Assembly (NCBI GenBank): GCA_958295815.1
Contig: OY282374.1
Location: 2,066,856-2,130,855 of the forward strand
DNA: 64,000 nucleotides
Origin: Candidatus Poribacteria bacterium
GTDB taxonomy: Bacteria > Poribacteria > WGA-4E > WGA-3G
Direction of reading: 5' to 3'
Positions 15,016-23,758 of the stretch are shown here, in pieces. Numbering within the stretch: position 1 is the first letter of the stretch; each line of letters begins with the position of its first letter. The position numbers were made by a program, and so were the translations under genes. The notes below the pieces were generated by a model. The model had not been told where the DNA came from, did no database searches, and saw nothing but the letters and a program-made list of their open reading frames with translations.

Positions 15016-17340
15016 ATGCGAAAGACTTTTGCTATATTCCTCATCTGCTTCATTTTTGTCGCATGCAATAATACAGACACGCCACAGATGCAGGTCTCCC
15101 CAGAATTCACGGTGCAGTATGAGAAGGGAATGGACGCTCTGGACGTAAATAACTTCGCTGAGGCAGAAAAAGCGTTTCAGGCGTGCTTGCAAATTGATTC
15201 CAATGCCCACGACGCACGCATGCAGTTAGCGCGTACCTATATCAGGCAGCAGAAGTTCACTCGTGCTGAAGAGACTTTACAGACGTTGATAAGCCTACTT
15301 AAACCGTCCTCCGAAGCGAAGGACATGCTTTCAAGAGCGTACCTAACATTAGCACAGGTTTTCAGTTATCAGCAGCGGTTTTCTGATTCTACGACTGCCC
15401 TTACCAGTGCATTGGAGGTAAATCCTGACGATACTGGGGCACGCATCAGACTCGGTTATTTCTTAGGGGCACCTCAACAAATGCTCGTTCCAGATCTTTC
15501 CGCGTCCAAACGACAATTTGAAAAGGTCCTGGAACTTGAACCTAATAATCTTGAAGCGATGCTACAACTTGGTTTGGCTGAATTCCGACTCGGTGAAGCT
15601 GATAAAGCAGCCGAAAGATTTGAGAATATCATTGAGAATTACCGCCGTCATTCGGGTGCCTACTATTATCTCGGTGTCTATCATCTCCGACACGGATCCG
15701 TTGAAAAATCTATTACCAATTTCAAAGAAGCGCTCCGCCTCAAACCGCGGGACCCAGAGACGTTGTGGAATTTATGGACAGCGTATGCCAGACTTGGTGG
15801 TTACCCGGAAGAATTGCCAGAGGAATTTAAAATTCAGACGTCGGAGGGATTTGTAACCCCGAATTCCATGGAACAAGATTCCCTATTTACCAATATCGCC
15901 CCTAATTTAAAGATGGACAAAGTCGATGGTGGGCGTGGTAGTGCTTGGGGAGACTATGATAATGACGGAGATTTGGATATCGTTGCTGTCGGGACGTACC
16001 AGCCACACACACTTTACCGTAATAACGGTGATGGCACGTTCACAAACGTAGCTGAGCAAGCAGGCATTGACGATCCGAGAGGCGGTTGGGGTTCTCTCTT
16101 CGCTGATTATGACAACGATGGATACCCTGATCTCTACATCACGCGTGGTGGTTGGTCGGGTGCAGCTGAGAACACACTTTATCATAACAACGGCGACGGT
16201 ACGTTCACAGATGTAACACATACCGCAGGTGTTGCAGATCCACAAAGCAGCTTCTGTGCCGCTTGGGCAGATTATGACAACGATGGGTATCTGGATCTCT
16301 ACATTGCTGATGGGGTTATCGGTGATGGTGCTGCGAATGTCTTATACCGTAACAACGGGGACGGGACTTTCACCAATACTGCTGAAATAGCGGGTGTAGC
16401 GAATACTGGCAACTCTCTTGGAACGGCTTGGGGGGATTATGATAAAGATGGTCACATCGATCTGCATGTCGTCAATTATGGACAGTCAAACGTCCTCTAT
16501 CGAAACAATGGCGATGGTACATTCACTGATGTTACGGCGGCATCCGGCATGAATCTCCCTGTTACGGACGCATTTGTCACCTTCTTTTTGGACGTAGATA
16601 ACGATGCGGATCTTGATATTTTTATTTCAAATTCAGGATCTTTCCAAGCGTTCATTGCAGGTCAAATTACAGGAGGTGCCACACACGACAGCGACCGGCA
16701 GGTGCTCTATCGAAACAACGGTGATGGCACCTTTACGGATGTCACGCGGGAATCTGGTCTGTATCACGCCTATGGAGCGATGGGTGCAAATTTCGGGGAC
16801 ATCAATAGCGACGGTTACGTTGATATCTATCTCGCTACGGGAGCACCTCAGATGGGCCGGCTTGAACGCGACGCGCTCTTCCAAAACAATGGCGACGGCA
16901 CCTTTACTGACGCTACGTTCGCTTTAGGCTTAGGCAACATCGGAAAAGGACACGGTGTAACCTTCGGTGATGCTGATGCTGATGGCGATGTTGATATCTA
17001 TGTCCCTGTCGGTGGTGCCTTTATTGGCGACCAGTGGCACAATCTCTTCTATCAAAATACGGGTGCTACCTACAACTGGCTCACCTTGAAACTGGTTGGT
17101 GTGAAAAGTAATCGAGACGGTATTGGGGCTAAAGTGACCTTGCGTGCTGGTGATAGCGTCATTTACAGAGAGGTCAGCGGAGGCTGTGGATTTGGTTCAA
17201 CCAATAGTCTGTCCCTTGAAATCGGTCTCGGAACCCATGCTAAAGTTGACACACTCGAAATTGCTTGGCCCTCCGGTCAGGTGGATACGCATCGAAATCT
17301 ATCTGTTAATCAGAAGCTTGTTATCACTGAAGGTTTTTAA
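15016..17340 (+). CDS. lipoprotein with TPR, FG-GAP propeller and ASPIC/UnbV domain
   Basis: A 774-residue predicted lipoprotein (IFLICFIFVAC, cysteine 17). Residues 30-265 hold about six TPR units. Residues 285-660 hold about seven FG-GAP/VCBS repeats with DxDNDGDxD loops alternating with LYRNNGDGTFTDV words. Residues 690-774 form an ASPIC/UnbV domain (SNRDGIGAKV, then LEIAWPSGQVDTHRNLSVNQ). This is the same building set as 8606-10273 with a TPR front end. The transposon lies immediately upstream and separates it from the promoter at 11713-11740. An ATG at 15016 with GAGAAA upstream is the only sensible start. Confidence 0.88.
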   Translation: MRKTFAIFLICFIFVACNNTDTPQMQVSPEFTVQYEKGMDALDVNNFAEAEKAFQACLQIDSNAHDARMQLARTYIRQQKFTRAEETLQTLISLLKPSSEAKDMLSRAYLTLAQVFSYQQRFSDSTTALTSALEVNPDDTGARIRLGYFLGAPQQMLVPDLSASKRQFEKVLELEPNNLEAMLQLGLAEFRLGEADKAAERFENIIENYRRHSGAYYYLGVYHLRHGSVEKSITNFKEALRLKPRDPETLWNLWTAYARLGGYPEELPEEFKIQTSEGFVTPNSMEQDSLFTNIAPNLKMDKVDGGRGSAWGDYDNDGDLDIVAVGTYQPHTLYRNNGDGTFTNVAEQAGIDDPRGGWGSLFADYDNDGYPDLYITRGGWSGAAENTLYHNNGDGTFTDVTHTAGVADPQSSFCAAWADYDNDGYLDLYIADGVIGDGAANVLYRNNGDGTFTNTAEIAGVANTGNSLGTAWGDYDKDGHIDLHVVNYGQSNVLYRNNGDGTFTDVTAASGMNLPVTDAFVTFFLDVDNDADLDIFISNSGSFQAFIAGQITGGATHDSDRQVLYRNNGDGTFTDVTRESGLYHAYGAMGANFGDINSDGYVDIYLATGAPQMGRLERDALFQNNGDGTFTDATFALGLGNIGKGHGVTFGDADADGDVDIYVPVGGAFIGDQWHNLFYQNTGATYNWLTLKLVGVKSNRDGIGAKVTLRAGDSVIYREVSGGCGFGSTNSLSLEIGLGTHAKVDTLEIAWPSGQVDTHRNLSVNQKLVITEGF

Positions 17341-17720
17341 ACGATTAAATCTGGTCTGCTGCGTCCGTTGTCCTTGCAGGTTCCCGGTTAATTTGGATCC
17401 TAATTCTGTCAGTTGTATTCTCTGAACCGAGTTATAATAGGTTCTGGGTAGGAGAAGCGAAAAAACAACGATTAAATCTGGTCTGCTGCGTCCGTTGTCC
17501 TTGCAGGTTCTCGGTTAATTCGGGTTCTAATTCTGTCAGTTGTATTCTCTGAACCGAGTTATAATAGGTTCTGGGTAGGAGAAGCGAAAAAACAACGATT
17601 AAATCTGGTCTGCTGCGTCCGTTGTCCTTGCAGGTTCTCGGTTAATTCGGGTTCTAATTCTGTCAGTTGTATTCTCTGAGCCGGGTTATAACAGGTTCTG
17701 GGTAGGAGAAGCGAAAAACA
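17341..17720 (+). repeat. three 127-bp tandem repeats carrying promoter-like and ribosome-site sequence
   Basis: Units start at 17341, 17468 and 17595, an exact 127-base period. Each begins CGATTAAATCTGGTCTGCTG and ends GGGTAGGAGAAGCG. Each unit contains TTATAATAGG (TTATAACAGG in the third) about 35 bases before its end and an AGGAG ribosome site at its end. The last copy places AGGAG 11 bases before the pncB ATG, and where units one and two read ACAACG the third reads ACAATG, the start codon. The repeats fill the whole gap between the UnbV gene and pncB. No T-run terminator is seen. Confidence 0.9.
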
Positions 17721-19100
17721 ATGAAGGGACGTAAATCGCCCACATCTGCCTTGCTCACGGCGGATAATATGGCACTATTTGTTGACTACTATCAATTCAC
17801 GATGGGACAGGCAGATTTTGACGCGCAGAACGATACGATTATCACAGCAAACTATTATGTCCGTTCTGTTCCACAGGGGCAATATCTCATCGCAGTTGGG
17901 TTAGAACAGGTTATCCACTACATCATAAATTTACGCTTCACCGACGCCGCACTTGATTGGTTGGCACAACGTGGTGACCTACGTCCTGACTACCTTGATT
18001 CACTCAGAAACTTCCATTTCGATGGTTCTGTTTTTGCTGTTCCCGAAGGGACACCCGTATTTCCGAATGAACCGATTATCAACGTCACGGGACACTCGCG
18101 AGATGTCCAACTTTTTGAGACCTACCTGCTCTGTGTCATGAATTTCCAGACGTTGATTGCAACGAAAACCTCACGCATTGTGCAATCCGCTCGAGGCAGA
18201 CCAGTTTTTGACTTTGGGGCAAGAAGGGCACACGGTAGGGATGCCGGAATACTTGCAGCCCGAGCTTCGTTTATCGGCGGTGCTGCCGGTACATCATTGG
18301 TGCTTGCTGGACACTATTTCGATATCCCTTATGTCGGCACGATGGCACATAAATTCATCTCCGAGCGTTCTACCGAATTGGATGCCTTCCGCGATTACGC
18401 CACAGCCTTTCCGAACAGCACGACGCTTCTGATTGATACGTACGACACGATTCAAGGGGCGCGTAACGCCTGCTTCATCGCAAAGGAGATGGAAGCGCGC
18501 GGGGCACGATTACGAGCAGTTCGGTTGGACAGTGGGGACATCTTGAGGCTTAGCAAACAAGTTCGTCGTATTCTCGATGCTGAAGGACTTGACTACGTCC
18601 AGATCATTGCAAGCCATGAGCTTGATGAATTTCAGATAGACATCTTGCTCGAAAACAATGCTCCACTTGATAGTTTTGGGGTAGGCACTCGGCTCGCTAC
18701 AGGTGCTAATTTCAACTCACTCACAGGTGAAGGGGCACCGTCTGCCTTAGGTGGGGTCTATAAATTAGTTGAAAGTGATGGCAGAAATGTGGGGAAACGA
18801 TCGCTTGATGAACCCGCCAAAGCGACTATACCGGGGAAAAAGCAGATCTATCGTATCACCGATGCTGACGGAAACTACATCAAAGATTGCGTGACACTTT
18901 GGGATACCCCGATCTCCGAGGGACAGCCTCTCCTGATACCGATTATCCAAAACGGCGAATTGGTATATCAATTTCCGAGTCTGCATGAAATTCAGGCGCG
19001 AACAACCACGGAACTCAATAAATTACCGGATTGCCATAAAAGCCTACGGGAAGCAACACCTTACCACGTCGAGATGCATTCTTCGCTGTCAGTTATATAA
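17721..19100 (+). CDS. pncB: nicotinate phosphoribosyltransferase
   Basis: A 459-residue enzyme of the Preiss-Handler NAD salvage route, making nicotinate mononucleotide from nicotinate, PRPP and ATP. Family features are NMALFVDYYQFTMGQ near the N-terminus, FDFGARRAHGRDAGILAARA (about residue 168) followed by FIGGAAGTSLVLAG, the HKFISERSTELDAF loop, TLLIDTYDT and VRLDSGD (about 268-274), and a C-terminal region with GVGTRLATG. Length suits the bacterial family. It stands alone on its transcript, preceded by the 127-bp repeat array that supplies its ribosome site, and converges on the TPR gene at 19142. Confidence 0.93.
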   Translation: MKGRKSPTSALLTADNMALFVDYYQFTMGQADFDAQNDTIITANYYVRSVPQGQYLIAVGLEQVIHYIINLRFTDAALDWLAQRGDLRPDYLDSLRNFHFDGSVFAVPEGTPVFPNEPIINVTGHSRDVQLFETYLLCVMNFQTLIATKTSRIVQSARGRPVFDFGARRAHGRDAGILAARASFIGGAAGTSLVLAGHYFDIPYVGTMAHKFISERSTELDAFRDYATAFPNSTTLLIDTYDTIQGARNACFIAKEMEARGARLRAVRLDSGDILRLSKQVRRILDAEGLDYVQIIASHELDEFQIDILLENNAPLDSFGVGTRLATGANFNSLTGEGAPSALGGVYKLVESDGRNVGKRSLDEPAKATIPGKKQIYRITDADGNYIKDCVTLWDTPISEGQPLLIPIIQNGELVYQFPSLHEIQARTTTELNKLPDCHKSLREATPYHVEMHSSLSVI

Positions 19101-19141
19101 GGGGATTGTGAGGGAAATACACTGCCGAGAACCGAAAACCA

Positions 19142-21115
19142 TTAATTCGGGTTGAGGCGTTTTTGGTGGTCTTTGAGAAAGCGCATGACAGTGTCTGAGT
19201 CGGTGGCTTGAAGGTTGCCAAGGGTGCTGGCTTCTTCTATAAGTGCTTCCATTTGGACAGGGTTGTCCTTAAGTGTATCTTCCGCTCTTTCGTAAAAATA
19301 GGCTGCCTGTGCATTTTCATTATGCTTTTCATTTATAGCGGCGAGGTAAATGTAAGCGGCAGCGAGACGTGGAGACTGGGTGCGGTTCTGAATGAACTCT
19401 TCAAAAGCAAAGCGCGCTTCCTTGTAACGTCCATCGTCATAGTGGACGCGTCCGATCCGAAATTGTGCTCTGTCGGAAAAACTATCCTTGTGTCCACCGG
19501 CAAGATACCTATCACGTTCTGGATATCCAATGGTGGTTTTATAAGCTCGCAGTGCCTCGCTGTAACGGTTCAGTTTTCTGTACAATTCACCTAACTGGAA
19601 ATTTGCCATCATCGCTTGCAAGGTGTTCGGGTGCGTTGCAATAACCGTATTGTAAGCCTCAAGTGCCTCGTTAGGAGCGGAGAGTTGTTCTGTATAAACA
19701 ATTCCGATACGATAAAGGGCTTCGGCAGAATAGGATGAGTCAACGTGGTACTTTGAGACCTCATTATACGCCTCAAGTGCCTTGGGGTAGTCCTGTAACT
19801 GTTGCTCATAAATAGTGCCGATTTGCAATCGTGCACGTGCTGCCTCTGTTGGGGACAAGGTGTTATTGAGAAGCTGCTCCCGTAGGTTCTCAATGCTTGC
19901 AAGTTGTTGAAGTGTTAAAAGTTGATCCGATGCATGCTTTGCTTGGGGTGTATGCGGCGCAGTGGCAATAAGGTTTTGGGCAATACTTAATGCCATAGAA
20001 AAGTTTCGATCTGCCCGCGCAGTATCCAATCGATCTAATTCCGTTTCCGACATCTGTTCCGCAAGATTCTGGATTTTCCTATGAATCTGCGCTTTCACCT
20101 CAGCCACACTCTTATCATGCATTGAGATCTGTCCTAAATACACTGGATTGAGTTGCGGCAGATAGGCGTGAAGGAACAATTCAAAAGCTTCTATCGCTTT
20201 CGGGTAGTTTAAGGTCTTTTCGTAACAAATGCCTGTCCAATAGACGACGGCGTGCATATTCCAGAAGTTGGGATATTTCTCTTTGAGTTTCTCAAACACT
20301 GGGATTGCCAGTGAGTATTTTTCGGTGGTGCGATGAATGTTTGCAATCTGGAAGAGTGCCTCGGCGGCGAAGTTGCTTGTCGGGTAATTGTTAATAACCT
20401 TTCTATACGTCGCGATAGCTAAAGGTGATTGGTTGAGGACAGTGTGTCTTAAATGTGCGATACGCCATCTCGCTTCTGGTGCCATGGTCGCATGTGGGTG
20501 TGCGTTTAACAGTTCCTCGTACTTGGCAATCGCCTTTTCCGGTTGATTGAGTTGGGACTGGTGCCGATAGAGTTCAGCTATCTGGAATAGGGCGATGCTA
20601 GCGAGAGGTGTCCCCTTGTGCTGAATTGCGACGCGTTGTTGTTCCCTGAGGTCAGCAAGCGCGTTGTTAATATCCCGAATTTTCTGTAAACCTGTTTTAT
20701 GCACCAAATGCGTAGCAGGAGCAAGTTTAATCAACCTGTCGTAGGTCTGTATGGCGTCCTGGTAATTACCCATGCGACAGTAGACATCACCTTTCTTGAT
20801 GATAGCAAGATAGAGTTCCTCAGCAGCAAGCCCCTCTTTCTCAAGCTTCAGAATCTTATCGTAAGCCCCAGCGGCTTGGGTATACTGGTGCGTATAGTTA
20901 TAGTAGATTTCGCCAATCTGATAGTAACACCAGCTTTTTACATCAATATCCTTGGCTGATTCTGCAAGTGCTTCGAGTTTATGAATCGCATCGGTGTAGC
21001 GTTCCGCTTGAATTAAATCGTGCATCTCTTCAAAATGCGCGTATGCTGCAAGCGGAGTAAAGAAAATTATGAGCAGCACCTGTAAGAGAAAAATGAATCT
21101 GCGCTGACTTTCCAT
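19142..21115 (-). CDS. exported TPR-repeat protein
   Basis: A 657-residue protein with a signal peptide (FIFLLQVLLIIFFTPLAAYA). Nearly all the mature part is TPR-like: repeated A-x-x-x-Y-x-x-I/V-x-x-x-P ... A-L-Y-R/Q-I-G/A units from residue 30 to 640, of the kind seen in outer-membrane lipoprotein BamD/YbgF-like scaffolds. It starts 2 bases after the anti-sigma stop, so it belongs to the ECF sigma operon. That position suggests it is either a structural target or a sensor partner of the regulatory pair; sequence cannot decide. No enzyme motif. Confidence 0.85.
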   Translation of the reverse strand: MESQRRFIFLLQVLLIIFFTPLAAYAHFEEMHDLIQAERYTDAIHKLEALAESAKDIDVKSWCYYQIGEIYYNYTHQYTQAAGAYDKILKLEKEGLAAEELYLAIIKKGDVYCRMGNYQDAIQTYDRLIKLAPATHLVHKTGLQKIRDINNALADLREQQRVAIQHKGTPLASIALFQIAELYRHQSQLNQPEKAIAKYEELLNAHPHATMAPEARWRIAHLRHTVLNQSPLAIATYRKVINNYPTSNFAAEALFQIANIHRTTEKYSLAIPVFEKLKEKYPNFWNMHAVVYWTGICYEKTLNYPKAIEAFELFLHAYLPQLNPVYLGQISMHDKSVAEVKAQIHRKIQNLAEQMSETELDRLDTARADRNFSMALSIAQNLIATAPHTPQAKHASDQLLTLQQLASIENLREQLLNNTLSPTEAARARLQIGTIYEQQLQDYPKALEAYNEVSKYHVDSSYSAEALYRIGIVYTEQLSAPNEALEAYNTVIATHPNTLQAMMANFQLGELYRKLNRYSEALRAYKTTIGYPERDRYLAGGHKDSFSDRAQFRIGRVHYDDGRYKEARFAFEEFIQNRTQSPRLAAAYIYLAAINEKHNENAQAAYFYERAEDTLKDNPVQMEALIEEASTLGNLQATDSDTVMRFLKDHQKRLNPN

Positions 21116-21117
21116 CC

Positions 21118-21741
21118 CTAATATCCCTTAGCAACCTCATTCGTTGTCTTGTTGAAACTCAAAGTTTGCGGAACCTTCATCCAATTTGTACCTTGTGTCT
21201 GTTCCTTCACCCGTTCGAGATGACTCTCTGTCTCCCAGGCATCGTTTCGGAGGTGGTGCGTGATCATGGCGTCATCTAAATGCCGCTGGATGTCTTGTTG
21301 AAAGTATTGTTCGATCCGGGCATCAGCAGATTGCGATTCGGTTAACTGCAATCGCACTTCTGGTTGGTAGAGTTCTCCGAATAAGACAGCGGCGGTAATC
21401 AGGGAAATCACGAGCGTGCTTGCTGCAGCGGTTTTGTGCCATTGCAAGAGAGATTCAAGGTTAGCAAAGTAAGCACGAACCCGCGAAAACAGGGATTCTT
21501 CTTGTGTAGCGGCGAGACGTTTGTACACATTCATCTCAATGTCCCGAAGTGCTACTTCTGGCAAAGTAACCTCTTTCTCTGCCATGTCTGTCAAGTTGAG
21601 TACTGTAGTGAAGGATTCAACCGCTTGGTTACAGTCCGAACAGTTCTTAAGATGCTGTTCGAAGGCTTCTCCTTCTGTTGTTGACAGAAGTTTGGAAGCG
21701 TAATCAATAGCTTGTCCTTCGGACTTTTTACACTTAGGCAT
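21118..21741 (-). CDS. anti-sigma factor with zinc-finger (zf-HC2-like) domain
   Basis: A 207-residue membrane protein. The N-terminal 45 residues carry the anti-sigma zinc-finger pattern: H replaced region, then FEQHLKNCSDCNQAV with HxxxCxxC at about 30-37. A single membrane helix lies near residues 104-121 (AAASTLVISLITAAVLFG). The C-terminal part is periplasmic. Location directly after the ECF sigma gene (16-base gap) and the layout support a role in holding the sigma factor at the membrane until a signal releases it. Confidence 0.82.
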   Translation of the reverse strand: MPKCKKSEGQAIDYASKLLSTTEGEAFEQHLKNCSDCNQAVESFTTVLNLTDMAEKEVTLPEVALRDIEMNVYKRLAATQEESLFSRVRAYFANLESLLQWHKTAAASTLVISLITAAVLFGELYQPEVRLQLTESQSADARIEQYFQQDIQRHLDDAMITHHLRNDAWETESHLERVKEQTQGTNWMKVPQTLSFNKTTNEVAKGY

Positions 21742-21757
21742 AGGAAGATTTTCCTCC

Positions 21758-22339
21758 TTAAATGTCGTTGTTTTCCCAGAGTGGGTTTAATATCGTCTGT
21801 AGCCGTTTCATTGCCCGGTGGAGATGTATTTTCACCGTGCCCTCAGCCATACCGAGTGTCTCTGCAACTTCTTTGAGTTGGAGACCTTCATATCGATTTA
21901 AAATAAATACTGCTTTCTGTTTCGGTGAGAGTTGATCGACTGCATCGCGAATAATACGTCCGAGTTCTTTCTCTTCTAACTCCTTTACCGGATTGCTATA
22001 TTGGTCGGTGGCGACGAGATTTGCTTCTGGAATTTCCATGTCCTCTAATGCATAGACGGGATGTCGTGCTTTTGCACGGTGATAATCGATGACGAGATTG
22101 GCGGCTATTTTGTAAAGCCATGTTGAAAATTTGGCTTTCGGCTGCCAATTTTCCAGAGCGCGGTACGCCTTAAAGAAGACCTCAATGGTGATATCTTCAG
22201 CATCTTCGTAATTTCTGACCGAACGCAGGAGATACGAGAAGATTTTCGATTTATAGCGTTTCATCAACTCATCAAATGCGTTTTGGCGACCCGCCTGAAA
22301 CTGAGCAACTAACATTTCATCATCAATCAATTTATCCAT
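21758..22339 (-). CDS. RNA polymerase ECF-type sigma factor
   Basis: A 193-residue sigma-70-family ECF factor. Region 2 spans about residues 12-90, with FDELMKRYKSKIFSYLLRSV, DAEDITIEVFFKAYRAL and FSTWLYKIAANLVIDYHR. Region 4 spans about 130-185, with LSPKQKAVFILNRYEGLQLKEVAETLG and GTVKIHLHRAMKRL. Start ATG 22339. It heads a three-gene operon with its anti-sigma factor and a TPR protein. A palindrome centred on a TATAAT box lies just upstream. Confidence 0.94.
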   Translation of the reverse strand: MDKLIDDEMLVAQFQAGRQNAFDELMKRYKSKIFSYLLRSVRNYEDAEDITIEVFFKAYRALENWQPKAKFSTWLYKIAANLVIDYHRAKARHPVYALEDMEIPEANLVATDQYSNPVKELEEKELGRIIRDAVDQLSPKQKAVFILNRYEGLQLKEVAETLGMAEGTVKIHLHRAMKRLQTILNPLWENNDI

Positions 22340-22368
22340 AATTCCCGACTTTCGATATCGGTTAAGTG

Positions 22369-22397
22369 TTTTGTCCTAATTATAACAGAGGACAAAA
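22369..22397 (-). promoter_or_regulatory. palindrome around a -10 box upstream of the ECF sigma operon
   Basis: Perfect 9-base inverted arms TTTTGTCCT (22369-22377) and AGGACAAAA (22389-22397) with 11 bases between. Read on the minus strand, the centre contains TATAAT (22384-22379), 40 bases before the sigma-factor ATG. No good -35 hexamer sits 16-18 bases upstream. The layout suits an operator that covers the promoter. Confidence 0.6.
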
Positions 22398-22649
22398 TGG
22401 ACTCATCGCTCTTATAAACGGATTCGGTTAAAATAAGTTTACAGAATTAATATACAATTTGTCAAGAAGCTTTTGGATAATTAAGTTATAAGTTATAAGT
22501 TAATTCTTGTGGCAGTTACTTTGTCTTGTATGTTCACCCGTTACTCATAACCAACAACCGACAGCTGATGGTAAATGCTAACACCGATAAAAAACTTGAT
22601 TTTCTAATGTTATTGATATAGAATAGGATACAGTAGTTCTATATACATG
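22398..22649. repeat. intergenic stretch with degenerate repeat, copy B
   Basis: The divergent gap between the sigma operon and the DUF3500 gene. It includes a ttataagttataagtta run followed by CTTGTGGCAGTT and an accgacagctgatgg run at 22480-22580, which resembles the gap at 6515-6636. Apart from the palindrome at 22369-22397 I see no other gene or site. Confidence 0.4.
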
Positions 22650-22661
22650 GAGGTATTTTTT

Positions 22662-23693
22662 GTGGCACATACACATACCGATTCCGAATTAAAGCCTTTG
22701 GTCATTCCTGCTTCGGCGACCGCCGCGGGGATGGCACAAGCGGCAGGAAATTTTCTGGATACGCTGACCCCACGCTTACGCGAACAAGCTGCACTTCCGT
22801 TTGACGGAAACGAACGGTTCCGTTGGCACTACATTCCAATTGAAATGTGGGAACGGAAAGGGGTATCTCTCAAAGACCTAAACCCGAAACAACAGGAAGC
22901 AGCGTTTGCCCTCATGGAGAGCGGCTTGAGTACGAAAGGGTATCAGAAAGCCCGCGCTATTATTAATTTAGAGACAACGCTTGGTGAAATTGAGCAAGCT
23001 GCCGGAGAAGCAAGGCTTGTCCGAGATCCAGCCTTATACTTTTTCACAGTGTTTGGAGATCCGACAGGTAATGGTGCGTGGGGATGGCGCGCTGAAGGAC
23101 ATCACGTCTCCCTCAACTTTACTGTCGTCAATCGCGAGCTGATCTCGCCGAATCCGTCTTTCTTCGGTTCAAACCCGGCTGAGGTGCCGCAAGGCGAGAA
23201 AAAAGGGCTTAGAGTCCTTTCGGCTGAGGAAGATATAGCACGTAATCTGCTTTCAAGCCTGAATAGCACGCAGAAGGGGCAGACAATCATCAATGCAGAT
23301 GCGCCCTCCGATATTTTGACGCGCGATGTCCCTAAAGTTGAGTTTGAGGCAGTTGAAGGGTTACCAGCGGAATCTATGGAGACACATCAGCGTGAACTGC
23401 TCGTAGAACTCGTCCATGAATATATTGATCGGCTTCCTGACGAGATCGCTGAGATTGAGCGACGCAAACTACGTGATGGGAACGTCAACGATATCCATTT
23501 CGCGTGGGCAGGAGATGAAGTACCGAAGACACCGCACTATTATAGGCTACATGGTCCATTTTTCTTTGTGGAGTATGATAACACCCAGAACAATGCGAAC
23601 CACATTCATTCCGTATGGCGGCACATCGCAGACGATTTCGGTGTTGATTTGCTTAGGATGCATTACCACAAATCGAACCATCACGATCATTAG
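22662..23693 (+). CDS. DUF3500 family protein
   Basis: A 343-residue protein of the DUF3500 family, function unknown. Family landmarks are AGNFLDTLTPRLREQAALPFDGNERFRWHYIP, the conserved RDPALYFFTVFGDP and GWRAEGHHVSLNFTVV, and a C-terminal FFVEYDNTQNNANHIHSVWRH. I favour the GTG at 22662 over the ATG at 22647, because the strong ribosome site GGAGGT (22650-22655) overlaps that ATG and sits 6 bases before the GTG. The start becomes VAHTHTDSE. No signal peptide is evident. It has its own terminator. Confidence 0.85.
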   Translation: MAHTHTDSELKPLVIPASATAAGMAQAAGNFLDTLTPRLREQAALPFDGNERFRWHYIPIEMWERKGVSLKDLNPKQQEAAFALMESGLSTKGYQKARAIINLETTLGEIEQAAGEARLVRDPALYFFTVFGDPTGNGAWGWRAEGHHVSLNFTVVNRELISPNPSFFGSNPAEVPQGEKKGLRVLSAEEDIARNLLSSLNSTQKGQTIINADAPSDILTRDVPKVEFEAVEGLPAESMETHQRELLVELVHEYIDRLPDEIAEIERRKLRDGNVNDIHFAWAGDEVPKTPHYYRLHGPFFFVEYDNTQNNANHIHSVWRHIADDFGVDLLRMHYHKSNHHDH

Positions 23694-23707
23694 GTTGATT
23701 GAATCCC

Positions 23708-23738
23708 AAAAAAGCCACCAAGATTGGTGGCTTTTTTA
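23708..23738. terminator. bidirectional intrinsic terminator
   Basis: A 12-bp stem AAAAAAGCCACC/GGTGGCTTTTTT with a 6-base loop, with A/T runs on both sides. It lies between the convergent genes ending at 23693 and 23759 and can serve both. Confidence 0.92.
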
Positions 23739-23758
23739 TTTCCTACGCACCTGTGTTA

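Noticed and set aside
17341..17720. CRISPR array
   Set aside because: The 127-base units are directly abutting with no unique spacers.
22647..22661. ATG at 22647 as start of the DUF3500 protein
   Set aside because: The strong GGAGGT ribosome site overlaps it and fits GTG 22662 better.
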